From Rhodospirillales bacterium (GTDB lineage Bacteria > Pseudomonadota > Gammaproteobacteria > Steroidobacterales > Rariloculaceae), in contig JAHEEO010000060.1 of NCBI GenBank assembly GCA_024640665.1, forward strand, positions 3,556 to 14,177: 10,622 nucleotides of DNA, written 5' to 3'. This document shows, in pieces, positions 7,795 to 10,622 of the stretch. Under the pieces are notes generated by a model, which worked only from the letters and a program-made list of their open reading frames with translations, was not told the origin of the DNA and made no database searches. The position numbers and the translations under genes are program-made. How positions within the stretch are numbered: position 1 is the first letter of the stretch; each line of letters starts with the position of its first letter.

Positions 7795-9285
7795 TTATTC
7801 CTTTCGCGACACAACAAAGCTCTCGTCGTTAAACCAAAGCCCCTTGTGTTTCTTCAGCACCTCGGAGGTGTACTTCAGGTAATCGGAGGTTTCGAGCACG
7901 GGCTCGAGTCGCTCATCTTCAATTTGATTGACATAAATTGCGTCATTCCATGCCGCAAACAAAGTTGAGGTGCCGATACTCTGCTGAACTTCGCTGGGCA
8001 GCGTATGCATCTCATACCGAAATACAGATTTCGAATCGGAGCCCGCAACAAAATTAAAGTTCTTTGCGTCGCGCCCCAGTTCGTCCTTGAGTACTTTAAT
8101 CAACTCGTGACGATTCACCTTGAACGGCTCTTCTTTCGGCCACACTTTCTGCACCAGCTCGAGCGCCGGATCACCGCCAGAAGACTGCACCGCCAACAAA
8201 CGCCCGCCAGGTGCCAAAGCCTGAACAATTGGAGTAAGCACTTTCTTGACCTTGAACTCCGCGCTCATGCGCGCACGCCAGGGCTGAGACGCTAATGCCA
8301 AGTCGTAATTACCGCCGACCTGGCCTGGTTCCGGAATAACACCATCAAGCAAGAATTGATGATCCTTACGGTAAATGACCAACACCGACGGCCGCGCGTA
8401 AATCGGGTTGCCCGTCTTTTCGCTGGACCGGACCTGCCAACCTTCGACAAGGAACTTATCCAGAGCCTGGAGCTGCTCGCCATACTCGGCTGCGGAGGCA
8501 CCTTCCAAAGCAACCTCTTTCCAATTCAAAGCGGCAGCGCTTGTCATGTTACGCGGTCGCAGCCAGGGCGCTTCGGCGTAATACATGTTGGTCAGTACGA
8601 TGCAGGTAGAAGGATGCTCAACAAAGCGATCGGGGAATTTTTCTAGCGACAGGCGGACGTCTTCGAGACTGATTTCTTTACCGACGACAAGAAAAGGTAC
8701 TACTGGAAACTTACGGTGCATTGCCCGTAACAAATGACACAGCACCGTGGCATCGCCGACGCCGGCATCAAACACGCGCAGCGCCGGGGGCGTGGGCCGC
8801 AGATGCGCTAATTCTTTTGTTGCACGCTCACCGACCTTCCATTTTTCGTTGGTCGTATTAATGAAGGCCAGATATTTCTGCCGATTATCGTAAAATCGAA
8901 ACGGACGATCGTCTTTGTCGTCGGTCTTCTTGGCTTTGGTGCTTGGTTTTGTTTTTGGTGTTGCGGCTTTTGCGCTACTGCTCGACTTCGCAGCTTTCTT
9001 GGTGTTCTTTGCTGTCATCCCGGTGCCCCCATGCTCTGATGCGCCCTTTTCTTCGGCGCGTGATCGTCCGATGAAATCTCGAATCTTTTCAGCAGTTTCT
9101 AGGGTGACGTTCTTGCCGCTGCGCAATCGTGCGCACAGTTTCCCATCGTTTACAGCCTGCCTACCGAAGGTGGACTCAGCTAATTTGGTGCGACGGCAAT
9201 ATGCTTCAATGTCGTTGAGTAATGCTTTTGCAGCGTTTCCCACGGCATCTATCGGCGCCCTCGATGGAACACCCCCCTTCCACAT
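7795..9285 (-). CDS. Predicted SAM-dependent methyltransferase with N-terminal HTH-like domain and Lys-rich linker
   Basis: This is the first gene of the operon, of unknown specific function. From ATG 9285 the protein has 496 residues in three parts. Residues about 20-74 form a small helical domain (NDIEAYCRR...TFGRQAV...LRSGKNVTLETAEKIRDFI) resembling the short Xre-like DNA-binding domains common in proteobacteria. Residues about 85-126 are a low-complexity Lys/Ala/Ser/Thr linker. The rest, from about 130, is a class I methyltransferase-like domain with motif I VFDAGVGDATVL near 171-182. No transmembrane segment is seen. The substrate is not apparent, but the downstream SAM-recycling genes imply heavy use of SAM. 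The open frame extends upstream to a TTG at 9363 (522 residues). I prefer ATG 9285 because the extra stretch overlaps the inverted repeat at 9327-9364, but no start has a strong Shine-Dalgarno. An internal ATG at 9018 would give a form lacking the HTH domain. Confidence 0.8.
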   Translation of the reverse strand: MWKGGVPSRAPIDAVGNAAKALLNDIEAYCRRTKLAESTFGRQAVNDGKLCARLRSGKNVTLETAEKIRDFIGRSRAEEKGASEHGGTGMTAKNTKKAAKSSSSAKAATPKTKPSTKAKKTDDKDDRPFRFYDNRQKYLAFINTTNEKWKVGERATKELAHLRPTPPALRVFDAGVGDATVLCHLLRAMHRKFPVVPFLVVGKEISLEDVRLSLEKFPDRFVEHPSTCIVLTNMYYAEAPWLRPRNMTSAAALNWKEVALEGASAAEYGEQLQALDKFLVEGWQVRSSEKTGNPIYARPSVLVIYRKDHQFLLDGVIPEPGQVGGNYDLALASQPWRARMSAEFKVKKVLTPIVQALAPGGRLLAVQSSGGDPALELVQKVWPKEEPFKVNRHELIKVLKDELGRDAKNFNFVAGSDSKSVFRYEMHTLPSEVQQSIGTSTLFAAWNDAIYVNQIEDERLEPVLETSDYLKYTSEVLKKHKGLWFNDESFVVSRKE

Positions 9286-9326
9286 CGACCACGAAAGATA
9301 CTCGACAATAATTGGTATTGCAATCC

Positions 9327-9364
9327 ATTGCCCACTTTCATCCACCCAGCGAAAAGTGGGCAAT
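9327..9364. promoter_or_regulatory. Candidate operator: perfect 12-bp inverted repeat
   Basis: ATTGCCCACTTT (9327-9338) and its exact reverse complement AAAGTGGGCAAT (9353-9364) are separated by 14 nt. A further CCCACT copy follows at 9367-9372. The repeat lies between the methyltransferase and symporter genes, just upstream of the symporter's -35 box and about 40-80 bp from the chosen methyltransferase start. It has no T tract, so it is not an ordinary terminator. The arms are 26 bp centre to centre, about 2.5 helical turns. It could bind a dimeric regulator controlling both divergent genes; the operon's own HTH protein is a speculative candidate. Confidence 0.5.
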
Positions 9365-9380
9365 ATCCCACTGGAACGAA

Positions 9381-9408
9381 TTCACACGTCGCCCTTGACG
9401 CCTATAAT
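9381..9408 (+). promoter_or_regulatory. Sigma-70-type promoter for the symporter gene
   Basis: A -35 box TTCACA (9381-9386, 5 of 6 to consensus) and a perfect -10 box TATAAT (9403-9408) are separated by 16 bp. Transcription would start near 9415, giving a leader of about 23 nt that holds the Shine-Dalgarno GAGAGG (9423-9428). The 12-bp inverted repeat ends 16 bp upstream of the -35 box, suitable for activator or upstream repressor binding. Confidence 0.7.
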
Positions 9409-9437
9409 GCCCGAACGATTTCGAGAGGTATATCCTA

Positions 9438-10622
9438 ATGGGTCTGTACGCTTGGTCTTGGACTTTTCTGGCTGTTTATATCTGCGCAATGCTGGCCTTC
9501 GGCATCATAGGCAGCCGCAAAGTCGGCGGTGCCGACGACTTCGCCACAGCGCGTCAGGCCTACGGGCCCTTTCTGCTCGCTTTGGCTTTTGCCTCGACAG
9601 CGGCCAGCGGCGCAACCTTCTTAGGCTTGCCGGGCCTCACTTACCGACTCGGTATGTCGACGCTATGGATTGCCTTTTGTTACCCGCTCGGCATCTATCT
9701 GGGCGTCATGCTCTGCCAACGGATGATTGGCCAATTCGGCAACGAGCGTGGCGCGAGATCTATTCCCGAGTACCTCGGTGAGCGTTACCAATCTGAAACT
9801 CTGCGGATTTGTGCCGCAGTCTTCTCATTAATATTGATGTTCTACCTGGCGAGCCAACTCGTCGCAGGCCTGGTCATGTTCGAAACGATGCTTGGACTGC
9901 CCCGTGCATGGGCGCTGGCGATTACCGTCGCCGTGCTGCTTGGCTATGTCGTGCTCGGTGGCGCGCATGCCGACATACTCACTGACGGCGCTCAAGGCCT
10001 GTTGATGGTGGCACTGGCTATAGGCATCGGTGCCATTTTCTTTTTCGGCGTCGGGACAGACGGCTTCAGCGGTTTGATCGAAGGTCTACGCCAGGAAGAT
10101 CCGCAGCTGTTGAATACCTTTAATGGCATAAATCCCACGACTGCATCGATCTGGTCCGCTGTTTCTGTAACCGTCGCCCACATACCCCTCGGACTGCTGC
10201 CACATATAGGCAATAAGCTGTGGGCACTGAAAGACGAACGCTCGCGCAATCGATTCTTGATTATGGCATTCACATTCGGGTTTATTCTGCCGGCCATTAC
10301 CCTCGGCGGCATGACCGCGCGCGTCGTGCTGGGCGACAGTCTCTTTGACACGCCCGGAGGGGAAAACAGCGCCCTGCCGGCACTGTTCATCGAGCTGTTT
10401 CCAACCTGGTTTGCTGCGCTGCTTGGCGTCGGCGTGCTATCGGCCGTCATGTCGACCGCTGACGGCCTTGTGATTTCGACGTCCCAAGTATTTGCCAATG
10501 ATATCTACCGCCGCAGTATCGCCCCCCGAATGCATGCGGATCTGAGTACCGAGCAGCTGGATCGCAACGTGCTGCGTATCAGCCGCACGATGACGGCCGT
10601 TACTGTAATTGGAGCTGCTGCG
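9438..10622 (+). CDS. Sodium:solute symporter (SSS family), 3' end cut off
   Basis: The frame is open for 395 codons to the window edge, so the C-terminus is missing. The sequence is mostly hydrophobic with repeated membrane-spanning segments from residue 8 onward. SSS hallmarks are SRKVGGADDF (26-35) after the first helix, the small-residue STAASGATFLGLPGLTYRLG (53-72), SIPEYLGERY (108-117), GGAHADILTDGAQG (174-187) and the signature AVMSTADGLVISTS (336-349), whose S339-T340 fall where the Na+ site lies in PutP and vSGLT. It would import a small organic solute with Na+. SSS substrates (proline, pantothenate, acetate, others) cannot be told from motifs alone. The ATG has GAGAGG 9 nt upstream. 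It is divergent from the methyltransferase operon across a short shared control region, so it may bring in that pathway's substrate, but this is inference. Confidence 0.93.
   Translation, partial: MGLYAWSWTFLAVYICAMLAFGIIGSRKVGGADDFATARQAYGPFLLALAFASTAASGATFLGLPGLTYRLGMSTLWIAFCYPLGIYLGVMLCQRMIGQFGNERGARSIPEYLGERYQSETLRICAAVFSLILMFYLASQLVAGLVMFETMLGLPRAWALAITVAVLLGYVVLGGAHADILTDGAQGLLMVALAIGIGAIFFFGVGTDGFSGLIEGLRQEDPQLLNTFNGINPTTASIWSAVSVTVAHIPLGLLPHIGNKLWALKDERSRNRFLIMAFTFGFILPAITLGGMTARVVLGDSLFDTPGGENSALPALFIELFPTWFAALLGVGVLSAVMSTADGLVISTSQVFANDIYRRSIAPRMHADLSTEQLDRNVLRISRTMTAVTVIGAAA

Noticed and set aside
7787..7796. Palindrome AATGCGCATT at the end of the methyltransferase gene as a terminator or operator
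   Set aside because: It is only 10 bp with no loop or T tract and overlaps the stop codon; it is probably a chance palindrome and gives no reason to split the operon.
9295..9323. Minus-strand promoter-like pair TTGCAA, 17 bp, TATCTT for the methyltransferase operon
   Set aside because: Each box matches consensus at only 4 of 6 positions, and the predicted transcript would start almost at ATG 9285, leaving no room for a ribosome binding site.
8915..9781. A 288-codon plus-strand open frame across the methyltransferase N-terminus, the divergent intergenic region and the start of the symporter
   Set aside because: It is antisense to the Lys-rich linker and HTH domain, then runs out of frame through the symporter. 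Its composition is what the antisense of a Lys/Ala-rich linker would give, and it has no recognisable domain.
9992..10498. A 168-codon minus-strand open frame
   Set aside because: It lies wholly antisense to the clearly coding membrane protein and shows no domain; it is a shadow of the symporter's codon pattern.

Overview
This 10.6 kb window looks like a Gram-negative bacterial chromosome segment, most likely from an environmental (perhaps marine) gammaproteobacterium. That assignment is an inference from the style of the MetK and AhcY proteins, the Shine-Dalgarno and sigma-70-like signals and the moderate GC content. There are no mobile elements, tRNA or rRNA genes, or CRISPR arrays.

Layout. 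(a) Positions 1-106, minus strand: the start of a cut-off gene whose first 35 residues look like a Sec signal peptide. (b) Positions 107-288: a divergent control region. (c) Positions 289-1413, plus strand: a stand-alone, single-domain MetE-type methyltransferase. (d) Positions 1441-1471: a strong terminator shared with the convergent operon. (e) Positions 9285 down to 1520, minus strand: six closely spaced genes, in transcription order an HTH-linked SAM-dependent methyltransferase of unknown substrate, a divergent MetF-type methylenetetrahydrofolate reductase, metK, a PfkB adenosine kinase, ahcY and fhs. Gaps are 66, 37, 45, 20 and 32 nt. (f) Positions 9286-9437: a divergent control region with a long perfect inverted repeat and a good promoter for the right-hand gene. 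(g) From 9438 to the window edge, plus strand: a sodium:solute symporter (SSS family), cut off by the window end.

How the genes fit together. MetK makes SAM, a SAM-dependent methyltransferase uses it, AhcY splits the SAH formed into homocysteine and adenosine, and adenosine kinase removes the adenosine. The MetE-like protein is the candidate for putting a methyl group back on homocysteine. Fhs and the MetF-like protein connect formate and the folate one-carbon pool to methyl-THF; FolD is not in the window. The set is a nearly complete activated-methyl cycle next to one uncharacterised methyltransferase, which suggests a dedicated high-flux methylation. The folate arm could also run oxidatively to recover ATP from methyl groups.

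The least ordinary parts are the methyltransferase, which carries an N-terminal DNA-binding-like domain and a Lys-rich linker; the MetE-like protein, which keeps its zinc ligands but has altered substrate-site motifs; the divergent MetF; and the 12-bp inverted repeat in the methyltransferase/transporter intergenic region.
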